A stretch of DNA of 64,000 bases, taken from NCBI RefSeq assembly GCF_006738645.1, contig NZ_AP019700.1:818001-882000 (forward strand), in the 5' to 3' direction. The stretch is from Stella humosa. Its GTDB lineage: Bacteria > Pseudomonadota > Alphaproteobacteria > ATCC43930 > Allostellaceae. The position numbers were made by a program, and so were the translations under genes. Shown in pieces: positions 1 to 8,664 of the stretch (positions are counted from its first letter, which is position 1; every line of letters begins with the position of its first letter). The notes below the pieces were generated by a model, which made no database searches, was not told where the DNA came from, and saw only the letters and a list, made by a program, of their open reading frames with translations.

Positions 1-568
1 TGAAGTCGCCGTCGCCCAGCGACAGCGAGGCGCCGCGGATGCCGATGGCCGACACCCCGAACAGCCCGCCCGACGCCAGCCCGTAGAGGGCGGCCTTGTC
101 CGTCACCCCCAGCAGCGCCGAGCGCCAGCCGTCGGCCCCCTTGGGCACGGACAGGGTCAGCACGCCGGCCAGGCCGATGACGATGGCGATCCAGCCGCCC
201 AGCGTGATCGGCTCGGCCAGGAAGACCGTCGCCAGGATCGCGGTCTGCACCGTCTCGGTCTTGGAATAGGTCGTGCCGGCGGCGAAGTTCCGCATCGTGA
301 AGGCGATGATGAGGAAGCTGGTGGCGACGATCTGGGCGATGCCGCCCAGCAGGCAGAAGAAGAGGAAGCGGCCGCCGGCCGCCGGCATCACCGCGTCCGA
401 CAGCAGGATGTAGGCGGCAAAGGCGACGGCCGCGAAGGGCGCGCCATAGACGTAGCGGGCATAGTTGACGCCGTTGGTCGAGAGCTGCCCCTTCAGCCGC
501 TTCTGCTGCGCCGTGCGCAGGCATTGCAGCAGGGCGGCCATGACCGTTATCGGAACCCACAGTTCCAT
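1..568 (-). CDS. EamA/DMT-family permease, 3' end cut by window edge
   Basis: An open leftward frame begins with ATG at 568 and runs past base 1, giving the first 189 residues. It reads MELWVPITVMAALLQ, then alternating hydrophobic helices separated by short polar loops (for example FLFFCLLGGIAQIVATS and GGWIAIVIGLAGVLTL). The segment AAGTTYSKTETVQTAI followed by LAEPITLGGW is typical of the end of the first EamA repeat. EamA proteins are ten-helix inner-membrane exporters of metabolites or amino acids; only about half is visible, so the substrate cannot be guessed. It lies downstream of, and on the same strand as, the Tam-like methyltransferase, with 57 bases between them. Confidence 0.8.
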   Translation of the reverse strand, partial: MELWVPITVMAALLQCLRTAQQKRLKGQLSTNGVNYARYVYGAPFAAVAFAAYILLSDAVMPAAGGRFLFFCLLGGIAQIVATSFLIIAFTMRNFAAGTTYSKTETVQTAILATVFLAEPITLGGWIAIVIGLAGVLTLSVPKGADGWRSALLGVTDKAALYGLASGGLFGVSAIGIRGASLSLGDGDF

Positions 569-625
569 GCTTGGCTCCCGCCCAGCTCCCCGTCGCGCGG
601 GCGGGTGCAGGCTATATCTGCCGCG

Positions 626-1393
626 TTATTTCTGGACGACCATGAACAGGCGACGGAAGGGGAAGAGTGTCTGCCCGTTCTTCTCCGGCGGATAGGCCGA
701 GGCGATCCGCTCGGCATATGCCGCCTCGAAATCGCTGCGCATCGGCTCGGACAGCGCGTCCATCAGGGGCTTCAAGGCACTGCCCTTGGTGAACTCGACC
801 ACCGGGTTCTCGCCCTGGAGAAGCTGCATGTAGACCGTCTCCCAGATGTCCGGCCGCTCGGCATGGGTGCTGAGGAAGCGGTAGTAGGCCTCGGGTGCCG
901 CCACCGGCGACGGCCGCAGCAGCGGCTCCAGCGCCTCGCGCCAGGGGCCGAGGCGGGCGGTGTCGAGGATGCAGGTGTGGGAGGCCGCCTCGTAGTTGCG
1001 CGGCATCTGCACCGCCAGCACGCCGCCGGGCGCGAGCCAGTCCATCAGGCGCGGGAACAGCCGGCCATGGTCGCCCAGCCAGTGCAGGGCGGCATTGGAA
1101 TAGATGACGTCGACCGGCTGGTCCGGCTCCCAGGTGCCGATGTCGGCCTCGATCCAGCGCGTCTCGGGCATGGCGGCCGCGGCCTTGGCCAGCATCTGGG
1201 GGCTGCTGTCGACGCCGATGATCCGCGCGTCGGGCCAGCGCCGGCGCAGGTGGGTGGTGACGTTGCCGGGCCCGCAGCCCAGGTCGATGACCGTGCCCGG
1301 CGCCTCGGCCGGGATGCGCGCCAGCAGGTCCAGGGCCGGTCGCAGCCGGTGGTCGGCGAATTTCAGATACTGGCTCGGATCCCAGACGGGCAT
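626..1393 (-). CDS. tam: Trans-aconitate 2-methyltransferase (Tam-like)
   Basis: A 255-residue class I SAM-dependent methyltransferase. SAM-binding motif I is VIDLGCGPGNVT near residue 40, followed by the acidic end of strand 2 (IIGVDSSPQML) and motif II-like YSNAALHWLGDH. YSNAALHW and the late MQMLQG/MPRNYEA-type stretches match the Tam family, which methylates trans-aconitate, a spontaneous and inhibitory breakdown product of cis-aconitate, in the cytoplasm. The start at 1393 follows GAGGGGGATGCG, a good ribosome site; the frame is open to 1477 but that extension looks unrelated. Length fits the family (about 250-260). The exact substrate is inferred from family resemblance. Confidence 0.82.
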   Translation of the reverse strand: MPVWDPSQYLKFADHRLRPALDLLARIPAEAPGTVIDLGCGPGNVTTHLRRRWPDARIIGVDSSPQMLAKAAAAMPETRWIEADIGTWEPDQPVDVIYSNAALHWLGDHGRLFPRLMDWLAPGGVLAVQMPRNYEAASHTCILDTARLGPWREALEPLLRPSPVAAPEAYYRFLSTHAERPDIWETVYMQLLQGENPVVEFTKGSALKPLMDALSEPMRSDFEAAYAERIASAYPPEKNGQTLFPFRRLFMVVQK

Positions 1394-1484
1394 CGCATCC
1401 CCCTCGTGGCTGGTCCGGCCGCCGTCACGGATGGCTCCGGGCGACGGTTGGTGCCATGAGGCACCCCGTCGCCGCAAGCACCGA

Positions 1485-3131
1485 TCAGGCCGTCGCCAGC
1501 CGGCTCGGGCGCAATTCGCCCGCTTCCTCCAGGATCGGATAGGCGACGGCGATCAGGTGGGAATGGATGCGCTTCAGGTCGCGCAGCACGTCGAGGTGCA
1601 GCGAGCTGGTCTCGATGCTTTCCACCCGGCCGCTCTGGAGCCGTTGCAGGTGGCGCTCGGCCGCCTTGCGCTCGGACTCGCGGAACATCGTCTTCTCGGA
1701 GATGAGGCGCCGGGCGATCGACACGTCGCCGCCGACGAAGGCCGCCAGCGACAGCTTGAGGGTCTCCAGCACCCGGCTGTGCAGGTCGGCGATCTCCCCC
1801 AGCCCTTCGGACGAGAAGGTCAGGTGGTTCTTGATCTTCTTCTGGGCCAGTTCCATCAGGTTCTTGTCGATGATGTCGCCGACATGCTCGAGGTTGGTGG
1901 AGAAGACGATCAGCTCCATCACCCGCTTGCCGTCGGCCGGGCTCATCACCTCGCGGCTGATCTGCGTCAGGTAGCGCTTGATCGCCTCGTGCAGCCCGTC
2001 GATCACGTCGTCACGCCGGCTGATGTCGGCCACCAGCTTGCGGTCGTCCTGGCGGAAGACGGTCATGGCGTCGCGCAGCATCCCCTCCAGCGCGTCGCCC
2101 ATGCGCAGGGCCTCGCGCTGGGCGGCCGCGATGGCGACGGGCGGGCTGTCGAGGGCGGCCTGGTCGAGATGGCGCGGCTGCGAGGGGTCAAGCGGCACGT
2201 CGGGCGTCGGCAGCAGGCGCTCGATCAGGCGGGAGACAGGCGTCAGGATCGGCAGGAAGACGATCGCGATCACCAGGTTGAAGGCCAGGTGGAAGGCCAC
2301 GACCTGGCGGCCGATCTCGCTGCTGGCCGCCGGCGCCAGGTCGGCCGCCAGCGGCAGGAAGGGCAGCACTAGCACGACGCCGATCCAGCGGAAGGCGGCA
2401 TTGCCGCGGGCGACCCGGCGGGCGCCGATGTCGCCGCGCCAGGTGGCGACGAGTGCGGGGATGGCGGCCCCGGCATTGACGCCCAGCACGATGGCCAGCG
2501 CCAGCGGCAGGGGCATGAGGCCGCTGGTGGCCAGCGACATGATCAGCAGGATGGTGGCCAGGCTCGAATGGGCCAGCCAGGTCAGCAGGGCGCCGAACAT
2601 CACGGCCAGCACCGGCTCCTGCCCGAGCCCGCCCAGGATCGCCTTCAGGGTCGCGGAATCGCGGATCGGGTCCGATGCATGGACGATGAGCTGGAGCGCC
2701 AGCAGCATCAGCCCCAGCCCGACCGCGGCGCGGCCGAGGTCGCGGCGCAGCGAGGTGCCGCCGGTCGAGAAGCCGAACACCCCCAGCAGGACCAGCAGCG
2801 GCGACAGCCAGCGCACGTCGACCGACAGGATTTGGGCGACCACGGCGGTGCCGACATCGGCGCCCAGCATCACCGCCAGGGCGGGTGCCGTCGCCACCAG
2901 GCCGCGCTCGGCAAAGGATGCCACCATCAGCGCGGTGGCGGTGCTGCTCTGCAGGAGGGCGGTGACACCCAGCCCGCTGGCGAAGGCGCGCGGCCGGCTG
3001 CTCATGGCCCGGCCCAGGATGCGGCGCAGGTCGCCGCCGAAGGCGCGCATGACGCCGGTGCGGACCATGCGCAGGCCCCAGAGCAGCAGGGCTACCCCGC
3101 CCAGCAGATTGATGATTACGGTCGTGGCCAA
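1485..3131 (-). CDS. Na/Pi cotransporter family protein with PhoU-like C-terminus
   Basis: This protein combines an NptA/YjbB-type sodium-phosphate symporter with a helical PhoU-like tail. The first ~310 residues are hydrophobic and hold the two inverted Na_Pi_cotrans repeats, each with the QSS-type signature (ALLQSSTATALMVAS, and a degenerate AHSSLATILLIMSLA). Residues from about 350 to the end are soluble and charged, with PhoU-like helices (DDVIDGLHEAIKRYLTQIS, STNLEHVGDIID). I chose the TTG at 3131 because the hydrophobic start NLLGGVALLLWGLRMV follows directly and GGTGGGG lies upstream; the frame is open to 3287 with no family-like sequence. A candidate Pho box lies 47 bases upstream. 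The role is phosphate transport across the inner membrane, possibly efflux as reported for YjbB. Confidence 0.83.
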   Translation of the reverse strand: MATTVIINLLGGVALLLWGLRMVRTGVMRAFGGDLRRILGRAMSSRPRAFASGLGVTALLQSSTATALMVASFAERGLVATAPALAVMLGADVGTAVVAQILSVDVRWLSPLLVLLGVFGFSTGGTSLRRDLGRAAVGLGLMLLALQLIVHASDPIRDSATLKAILGGLGQEPVLAVMFGALLTWLAHSSLATILLIMSLATSGLMPLPLALAIVLGVNAGAAIPALVATWRGDIGARRVARGNAAFRWIGVVLVLPFLPLAADLAPAASSEIGRQVVAFHLAFNLVIAIVFLPILTPVSRLIERLLPTPDVPLDPSQPRHLDQAALDSPPVAIAAAQREALRMGDALEGMLRDAMTVFRQDDRKLVADISRRDDVIDGLHEAIKRYLTQISREVMSPADGKRVMELIVFSTNLEHVGDIIDKNLMELAQKKIKNHLTFSSEGLGEIADLHSRVLETLKLSLAAFVGGDVSIARRLISEKTMFRESERKAAERHLQRLQSGRVESIETSSLHLDVLRDLKRIHSHLIAVAYPILEEAGELRPSRLATA

Positions 3132-3177
3132 TTCGGCGCTGTCCCCACCCCTGGACGAGGGGTCTTCGCGCGCCCTC

Positions 3178-3195
3178 GTCACAAAATCGTAACAA
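3178..3195 (-). promoter_or_regulatory. Candidate Pho box upstream of the Na/Pi cotransporter
   Basis: Read on the minus strand, TTGTTACGATTTTGTGAC consists of two 7-mers (TTGTTAC, TTGTGAC) spaced 11 bp start to start, the arrangement of the PhoB consensus CTGTCAT-N4-CTGTCAT. Each repeat matches about 5 of 7 positions. It lies 47 bases before the proposed TTG start, in a locally AT-rich patch. PhoB control is inferred. Confidence 0.4.
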
Positions 3196-3372
3196 TGACC
3201 AATCTCTGCCAAACCATAGGGATTGCAAGAGAAATTGCGGGTCGCGGCGCGTGTCGACGGGGGCGGAAGGCACGCGGCGCCCAGCACTCGACTAGAAAAA
3301 TATGGATGAACAATCCACCACCGGATAGAACTCCCTGCCGCCTAGCAGCAGGCTGGCGCAAAGAGTGCCGAC

Positions 3373-3549
3373 ATGGATTCTTCGTCCCTACCGCGCACGG
3401 ATGTCCTGGAGCAGTATGTCGAGCTTTTCACAGAAGAGCTCGGTGCAGCGCTCCACAAGATGGGTCTGAAAGGCGGCGGTAACCGGAATGACAGCATTCA
3501 GACTTTGGCGCGTGCTAGCAGAAAGCGGTTTCAGCGCTGTTTGATATGA
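3373..3549 (+). pseudogene. 5' fragment of an interrupted ATP-grasp gene
   Basis: An ATG at 3373, with AAGAG seven bases upstream, opens a 58-codon frame (MDSSSLPRTDVLEQ...) that stops at TGA 3547-3549. The same frame continues without another stop through 3550-4386 and encodes the TupA-like ATP-grasp protein, with protein-like sequence immediately after the TGA (SAQKLFGDTIPYSRDGDAIF, then LREPSGNLLYNDVVHDIKV). I therefore read this as the 5' piece of one gene broken by a nonsense codon. It could instead be a separate small gene, or a sequencing error could have created the TGA. Base composition is noticeably lower in GC than the flanks, suggesting transfer. Confidence 0.5.
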
Positions 3550-3726
3550 TCGGCTCAAAAGCTGTTCGGCGACACGATTCCGTACAGTCGAGACGGCGAC
3601 GCAATCTTTTCCTACATAATTTTCGTCGAATCCCACCTGCGCGAACCATCTGGCAACCTGCTGTACAACGATGTCGTCCACGATATCAAGGTTACCGACA
3701 AGATACTGAATCCGCTGCGCTGCTTC

Positions 3727-4386
3727 GTGAGCGACAAGGAACTTGTCCGCCTCTACGTGAAAGCCGTGGTCGGCGACAAATACAACGTCCCGACCGTTGC
3801 CGTGCTGAACGATCCGGACCAGGCGGCAGCGTTCCAGTTTCCGGCATCATGCTGCGTCAAGCCCGCCCATTTGAGCGGGCACGTCCTGTTCAACAAGGAA
3901 GGGGTGGGCCTCTGCCGGGAAATCATCAAGGAATGGTTTCTGCTCAATCAATATCACAAGGGCCGGCAGGCCAATTATCGATACATTCCGCCTAAGGTGA
4001 TCGTGGAGCCGCTAATATTCGGCAAGCGCTACGCGGCCGACTGCAAGGTTCTCTGCTATAAGGGTATTCCCCGTATTATCTATATCGTCGTTGGCCGGCC
4101 GGACCGAATTCGCTTTGCCATGTTCGATACGGCATGGAGTCGCCTGCCGTTCAGTATCGACTGCCCGGCCTATGAGCACGACATCCCGCGGCCGCGGAAC
4201 CTGGATGAAATCCTGGCCGTCGCTGCCGCGCTGAGCAGACCATTCGACTTCATCCGGGTCGACCTCTACACCGACAGCCGGACCATCTTCGTGGGCGAGT
4301 TGACGAACTGCCCGCAGAATGCGCTTGGACAATTTCCCCAGGATGAGGGCGAGCAGCGCGTCTCGGAGCTGATCTTCGGCGCCTGA
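3727..4386 (+). CDS. TupA-like ATP-grasp protein, likely missing its N-terminus
   Basis: The 219 residues from GTG 3727 match the TupA-like ATP-grasp family: FVSDKELVRLYVKAVVGD near the start, the lysine strand FPASCCVKPAHLSG, KVIVEPLIFG (the family's acidic ATP-grasp strand), ADCKVLCYKGIPRIIYIVV, and the closing FDFIRVDLYTDSRTIFVGEL with the metal-binding acidic residues. Members join amino acids or decorate polymers such as teichuronopeptide or surface glycans. The frame is open back to 3550, and conserved-looking sequence (VTDKILNPLRCF) lies before the GTG, so the natural start is probably the ATG at 3373, now cut off by TGA 3547-3549. A functional protein would need start-site rescue or readthrough. 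The gene is isolated between leftward phosphorus-uptake genes and has lower GC, so it may be a horizontally acquired remnant. Confidence 0.65.
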   Translation: MSDKELVRLYVKAVVGDKYNVPTVAVLNDPDQAAAFQFPASCCVKPAHLSGHVLFNKEGVGLCREIIKEWFLLNQYHKGRQANYRYIPPKVIVEPLIFGKRYAADCKVLCYKGIPRIIYIVVGRPDRIRFAMFDTAWSRLPFSIDCPAYEHDIPRPRNLDEILAVAAALSRPFDFIRVDLYTDSRTIFVGELTNCPQNALGQFPQDEGEQRVSELIFGA

Positions 4387-4400
4387 CGGGTAGCCCGCCG

Positions 4401-5216
4401 TCAGATGATGGCGTGGCGGATGCGGGCCGACAGCCATTCGCTGGCCAGCACGGTCGCCAGGATCACCAGGAAGATGACCGAGGCCTCGCGCCAGGCGAGC
4501 TGGCTGATCGAGGCTTCGAGCTGGAGGCCGATGCCGCCGGCGCCGACCAAGCCCAGCACCGTCGATTCCCGGATGTTGATGTCCCAGCGGAAGACCGAGA
4601 TGCCGGCGAAGGCCGGCGTCACCTGGGGCACCATGGCATAGGCGATGACCTGGGGCCGGGTGGCGCCGGTCGCCTGGATGGCCTCGACCGCGCCGTCGTC
4701 GATCTCCTCCAGCGCCTCGTAGAGCAGCTTGCCGATGAAGCCGACCGAGCGGAAGGCGATGGCGAAGATGCCGGCCAGCACGCCGGGGCCGATGATCGAG
4801 ACCAGCAGCAGGGCCCAGATCAGCGAGTTGATCGAGCGCGAGGCGACGATGATGAAGAGCGCCACCGGCCGCACCAGCAGGCGGCTGGGGGTGGTGTTGC
4901 GGGCGGCCAGGAACGCCAGCGGCACGCCGAAGACGATGGCGATCATCGTGCCCAGCGTGGCGATGTTGAGCGTGTCCCACAGGGGCTGCCAGAGCCGGTC
5001 GATATAGGACCAGCGCGGCGGCACCATGCGGCTCATCAGGTCGCCCGCCTGGATGTGGGCGTCCTCGACGAACATCCACATCGTGCGGTCGCTGATGACC
5101 TGCCACGACAGGACGACGATGGTGGTGGCGACCAGCCAGGCCAGCCAGATGGCAAGCTGCGCGTTGGTGGTCCGGCGCTGCCACAGCTTGGTGCCCGAAG
5201 GGGAGGAGACCGGCAT
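4401..5216 (-). CDS. phnE: Phosphonate ABC transporter permease PhnE (second copy)
   Basis: A 271-residue inner-membrane permease of the PhnE type. It begins MPVSSPSGTKLWQR, has a first helix (IWLAWLVATTIVVLSW), then the BPD-transporter core with LWDTLNIATLGTMIAIV, and an EAA-like coupling loop around EEIDDGAVEAIQATGA. The NIRESTVLGLVGAGGIG stretch is strongly diagnostic of PhnE. The start at 5216 shares one base with the stop of the upstream permease (TGATG), so translation is probably coupled. With the other permease it would form the channel of an importer for phosphonates or related phosphorus compounds. It is the last gene of the leftward phn operon; no C-P lyase genes are in the window. 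Confidence 0.92.
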   Translation of the reverse strand: MPVSSPSGTKLWQRRTTNAQLAIWLAWLVATTIVVLSWQVISDRTMWMFVEDAHIQAGDLMSRMVPPRWSYIDRLWQPLWDTLNIATLGTMIAIVFGVPLAFLAARNTTPSRLLVRPVALFIIVASRSINSLIWALLLVSIIGPGVLAGIFAIAFRSVGFIGKLLYEALEEIDDGAVEAIQATGATRPQVIAYAMVPQVTPAFAGISVFRWDINIRESTVLGLVGAGGIGLQLEASISQLAWREASVIFLVILATVLASEWLSARIRHAII

Positions 5217-6025
5217 CACTGCACCCAGCGGCGAATGGCAGACGACCCATACTCGGCCGCCATCACCACCAGGATGATGACCAGCAGGATGGCGGCGGCG
5301 ACGTCGTACTCGTAGCGGTCGAAGGCGGTGTTCAGCGTGGCGCCGATGCCGCCCGCGCCGACGATGCCGATGACCGCGGATTCGCGGAAGTTGATGTCGA
5401 GGCGATAGAGCGACAGGCCGATCAGGCGCGGCATCACCTGCGGCTGCACGCCATAGTTCAGGAGCTGGAACCACGAGCCGCCGGTCGCCCGGATCGCCTC
5501 CACCTGGCCGCGGTCGATGTCCTCGATGTCCTCGGCCAGCAGCTTCGACAGGAAGCCGATGGTGGAGAAGACCAGCGTCAGCACGCCCGCGAAGGGCCCG
5601 AAGCCGAACATCGCCACGAAGAGGATGGCGATGATGATTTCCTGGAAGGTGCGCGACAGCGCGATCAGGCCGCGGCAGAAGTAATAGACCGGCAGCGGCG
5701 CCAGGTTGCGGGCCGCGCCCAGTGCCACCGGCACGGCGACCAGGATGCCCAGCACGGTGGCGACGATGGTCATCACCACGCTCTCGGCGAAGCCCTCGAA
5801 CACCTCGTCGAAGCGGCTGGTGAAGTTGGGCTGGAGGAAGGCGGCGACGAAGCGCCCGCCGCGTTCCATGCCTTCGGAAATGCGCGCCCAGTTGATCGGG
5901 ATGCCGTTCAGCGCAAGGTAGAGATAGCCCGCCCCCACGACCAGGATGCCCCAGCGCAGCCACGGGTTGGCGATCAGCGGCGGCGGCCGCCACCGCCGCG
6001 CGCGCTCCAGGGCCAGCGTGCTCAT
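5216..6025 (-). CDS. phnE: Phosphonate ABC transporter permease PhnE (first copy)
   Basis: A 269-residue inner-membrane permease, start ATG 6025. It has an N-terminal helix (GILVVGAGYLYLALNGI), the core helices SVVMTIVATVLGILVAVPVA and IIIAILFVAMFGFG, the EAA-like loop EDIDRGQVEAIRATGGS, and the PhnE signature INFRESAVIGIVGAGGIG. It is a paralogue of the downstream permease; two PhnE proteins per transporter is a common arrangement. It follows phnC by 10 bases and overlaps the next permease by one base. The signature motifs and gene order give the function directly; the exact ligand (phosphonate, phosphite or phosphate ester) is not determinable here. Confidence 0.92.
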   Translation of the reverse strand: MSTLALERARRWRPPPLIANPWLRWGILVVGAGYLYLALNGIPINWARISEGMERGGRFVAAFLQPNFTSRFDEVFEGFAESVVMTIVATVLGILVAVPVALGAARNLAPLPVYYFCRGLIALSRTFQEIIIAILFVAMFGFGPFAGVLTLVFSTIGFLSKLLAEDIEDIDRGQVEAIRATGGSWFQLLNYGVQPQVMPRLIGLSLYRLDINFRESAVIGIVGAGGIGATLNTAFDRYEYDVAAAILLVIILVVMAAEYGSSAIRRWVQ

Positions 6026-6035
6026 CGGCCGGCCC

Positions 6036-6887
6036 TCACGTCAGGCCCGCCAGGCGCTCGCGGTCGACGGGCACGGCCGGGTCGTGCGGGCTGGCGCCGC
6101 CGCCGGCGTCCTCGCCCTCCTCGTCGGCGGGCCGGATGGTCTGCGACCAGTCCTCCTCGCCATAGATCGTGGTCAGGACCTCGGCCGACAGGCCGTCGGC
6201 CGGGCCGTCATAGACGATCTCGCCAGACTTCAGCCCGACGATGCGCTCGGCGAACATCTGGGCCAGCGCCACGTCGTGGATGTTGATGATGGCGGCCAGC
6301 CCCCGCTCGCGGCACAGCTCGCGCAGCAGCCGCATGATCTGGCGCGAGGTCTTGGGGTCGAGGCTGGCGGTCGGCTCGTCGACCAGCAGCAGGGTCGGGT
6401 TCTGCAGCAGGGCGCGCGCGATGCCGACCCGCTGCCGCTGCCCGCCCGACAGCGCGTCGGCGCGCTTGTCCTCGAAGCCCGCCAGCCCCACCCGCTCCAG
6501 CAGGGTAAAGGCGGCCGCCACGTCGGCCGCGGGGAAGCGGCGCAGCCAACTCCGCCAGAAGCCGACATAGCCAAGCCGGCCGGACAGCACGTTCTCCATC
6601 ACCGTCAGGCGCTCGACCAGGGCGAACTCCTGGAAGATCATGCCCATCCGCCGGCGCGCCTGGCGCAGGCCGCGACGCGACAGGCGCGTGATCTCCTGTC
6701 CGTCGATCGTGACCCGCCCCGACGTGGGCTCGACCAGCCGGTTGACGCAGCGGATGAGCGTGCTCTTGCCGGCGCCGGACGGGCCGATCAGGGCCATGAT
6801 CTGGCCCTTCGGCACCGTCAGCGACACCCCCTTCAGCGCGCGGTCCCCGGTCGGGTACTGCTTGGCCAGCCCATCGATCACCAGCAC
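6036..6887 (-). CDS. phnC: Phosphonate ABC transporter ATP-binding protein PhnC
   Basis: A 283-residue cytoplasmic ATPase. It has Walker [10 protein letters not shown] at about residues 36-44, the Q-loop in [11 protein letters not shown], the ABC signature [13 protein letters not shown], Walker [13 protein letters not shown] and the switch histidine in [31 protein letters not shown] is typical of PhnC. The last ~30 residues are an acidic, glycine-rich tail beyond the usual family end. It lies between phnD and the two permease genes and would drive uptake through them. Confidence 0.93.
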   Translation of the reverse strand: MLVIDGLAKQYPTGDRALKGVSLTVPKGQIMALIGPSGAGKSTLIRCVNRLVEPTSGRVTIDGQEITRLSRRGLRQARRRMGMIFQEFALVERLTVMENVLSGRLGYVGFWRSWLRRFPAADVAAAFTLLERVGLAGFEDKRADALSGGQRQRVGIARALLQNPTLLLVDEPTASLDPKTSRQIMRLLRELCRERGLAAIINIHDVALAQMFAERIVGLKSGEIVYDGPADGLSAEVLTTIYGEEDWSQTIRPADEEGEDAGGGASPHDPAVPVDRERLAGLT

Positions 6888-6927
6888 CGCTGCTGTCCCC
6901 CTCTGCTGCCTGGATGACCGGTGCCGA

Positions 6928-7908
6928 TCAGCCCTTGCACTCGTACTTGACGCCGGTCAGGTCGTCGAACTTGCGGATGACCGCCCAGTCCTTCTTGTAC
7001 TGGATCTCGACGAACTTCTCGGCCGGCGGCTGGCTCTTCACGAACTCCTTCAGCAGCTCGCTGCCTTCCCACGGGAAGGTGAAGAAGGCCTCGCGCACCT
7101 TGGCCGCCAGCTCGGGCTTCAGGTTGTAGACATGGCCGTAGCCGGTGGTGGGGAAGGACTCCGACTTGTAGATGACGCGCAGCTTGTCGCCGTCGACGAC
7201 CTTGCGCGCCACCATCCGGGTCTTGACGGAATTGGCGATGGCGGCAGCGTCGTAGTCCTTGTTGGCGACGCCCAGGATGGAGTTGTCGTGCTTGCCGGAA
7301 AAGGCGGTCTTGTAGTCCTTGTCCGCCTCGAGCCCGAAGTCGGCCTTCAGCAGGGCCGACGGCGCCTTGAAGCCGGAATTGGAGGTGGGGGCGGTGAAGG
7401 CCAGCGTCCTGCCCTTCAGGTCCTTCACTTCCTTGATCGGGCCGTCGGCCTGGACGATCAGCTCCATCTCGTAGCCGAAGTCGCCATTGTTCGACGCCAT
7501 CATGGCGAAGGGCACGAAGCCCGCGCAATTGACCGCGATCGGGTTGGCGCCGGAATTGAAGCCGGCGATGTGCAGGCGGCCGGCGCGCATCGCCTCGATC
7601 TGGGCGGCGTTCGATTGCACGGGGAAGAACTGGATGCGCTTGCCGGTCACCTTGGCCATGTGGGCGAGGAAGCCGTCCCACACCTTGCGATAGACCTCGG
7701 GGTCCTCGACCGGGGTGTAGGCGAAGATCAGCGTCGGCGGGTCCAGCAGGCGGCGGGCGTCGGTCGGCGCGTCGGCCACCATGTCGTCGTTGCGGTCGCA
7801 ATAGCGGGAATCGAGCTGCCCGCGCGGGCAATCCTCGGTCTGCGCCAAGGCCGGCAGCGACGGCAGCAGCACGGCCGCCGCGGCGGCGAAAGCAATACGG
7901 GCCAGCAT
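6928..7908 (-). CDS. phnD: Periplasmic phosphonate-binding protein PhnD
   Basis: A 326-residue extracytoplasmic binding protein and the first gene of the leftward phnD-phnC-phnE-phnE operon. I chose ATG 7908 because GGGAGGA lies nine bases upstream and the protein then starts with a clean signal peptide ([23 protein letters not shown]); the ATG at 7932 only adds MPLGGPIK. The mature part has PhnD features: [48 protein letters not shown] and [12 protein letters not shown]. It captures phosphonates in the periplasm and delivers them to the PhnE pair. A candidate Pho box lies about 70 bases upstream. Confidence 0.92.
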   Translation of the reverse strand: MLARIAFAAAAAVLLPSLPALAQTEDCPRGQLDSRYCDRNDDMVADAPTDARRLLDPPTLIFAYTPVEDPEVYRKVWDGFLAHMAKVTGKRIQFFPVQSNAAQIEAMRAGRLHIAGFNSGANPIAVNCAGFVPFAMMASNNGDFGYEMELIVQADGPIKEVKDLKGRTLAFTAPTSNSGFKAPSALLKADFGLEADKDYKTAFSGKHDNSILGVANKDYDAAAIANSVKTRMVARKVVDGDKLRVIYKSESFPTTGYGHVYNLKPELAAKVREAFFTFPWEGSELLKEFVKSQPPAEKFVEIQYKKDWAVIRKFDDLTGVKYECKG

Positions 7909-7977
7909 TTTAATCGGTCCTCCCAATGGCATCCGGGCGTCGGGCCGTGCCCGTAGCGCCTCTTATCTGCGGCGTAG

Positions 7978-8006
7978 ATTACATATTGATGACGTAACGA
8001 TGAACC
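7978..8006 (-). promoter_or_regulatory. Candidate Pho box upstream of phnD
   Basis: On the minus strand, 7995 to 7978 reads ACGTCATCAATATGTAAT: two 7-mers (ACGTCAT, ATGTAAT) with an 11-bp period, as in the PhoB consensus. A weaker third repeat (GGTTCAT) sits exactly 11 bp further upstream, ending the element at 8006. It lies about 70 bases before the phnD ATG, a sensible promoter distance, in an AT-rich patch within GC-rich DNA. Induction by phosphate starvation through PhoB is inferred. Confidence 0.5.
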
Positions 8007-8064
8007 CCTCCCGCGCGAAGTCCGCGATATGATCGCGCGATATCTCTAGGGGGGAGGCTGGGCG

Positions 8065-8562
8065 ATGCGCCGTATCCTGTTCTGGTTCCTGCTGGGCGGG
8101 CTGCTCGGCACCGGCGGCGGGTTTGCGCTGGGGGTCTTCTTCTTCCCCTATATCTTCCCCCCGCCGGTGGCCAACCAGCAGGTGGCCGACCGCGCCGCCC
8201 AGACGGTGCTGGGGACCGGGACCTTCGTCCATGCCGACCCGTCCGACCCCATCCACTGGGGCCGCGGCTCGGTGTCGGTCCTGCGCGATGCAGCCGGTGG
8301 GCGCATCGTCTACCTGGAAAAGGATTTCGAGGTCGGCCCGGGGCCGGACTACCGGGTCTACCTGGTCGCCCATCCCGCACCCCGGGCCAAGGACGACGTA
8401 CGGGCCGCCTTCATCGACCTGGGCGGGCTCGCCGCGTTCAAGGGCAGCCAGATCTACGCCATTCCCGAGGGCGTCGACCTTGCCGCCCAGGGCTCGGTCG
8501 TCATCTGGTGCCGCGCCTTCGCCCAACTCATCTCGCCCGCGACCATCGCCCGGGTGCCATAG
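8065..8562 (+). CDS. Membrane-anchored DM13 domain protein
   Basis: A 165-residue protein with an uncleaved N-terminal helix (ILFWFLLGGLLGTGGGFALG) followed by a DM13 domain from about residue 48 to the end. Family hallmarks are GTFVHADPSDPIHWGRGSV, IVYLEKDFEVGPGPDYRVYL and the single conserved cysteine in SVVIWCRAFAQLI. DM13 domains have been proposed to act in electron transfer, with that cysteine near a redox centre; the role in bacteria is unclear. AGGGGGGAGG lies about ten bases before the ATG. It is divergent from phnD and about 100 bases from the EF-hand gene, with no visible operon partner. Confidence 0.82.
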   Translation: MRRILFWFLLGGLLGTGGGFALGVFFFPYIFPPPVANQQVADRAAQTVLGTGTFVHADPSDPIHWGRGSVSVLRDAAGGRIVYLEKDFEVGPGPDYRVYLVAHPAPRAKDDVRAAFIDLGGLAAFKGSQIYAIPEGVDLAAQGSVVIWCRAFAQLISPATIARVP

Positions 8563-8664
8563 CAGGAGTACGCAGGAATCCGCGCAGGAATCCCCCGGGG
8601 GGGCCGTTGAACTCTTCGACGGGCTGGTTGGCCCGCCGGTCCCCACCCCCCGAAAGGACATGCG

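Noticed and set aside
524-1459. A 311-codon + strand frame opposite the Tam-like methyltransferase
   Set aside because: It has no motifs and is Arg/Gly/Gln-rich; the minus strand has a full SAM-methyltransferase with a ribosome site.
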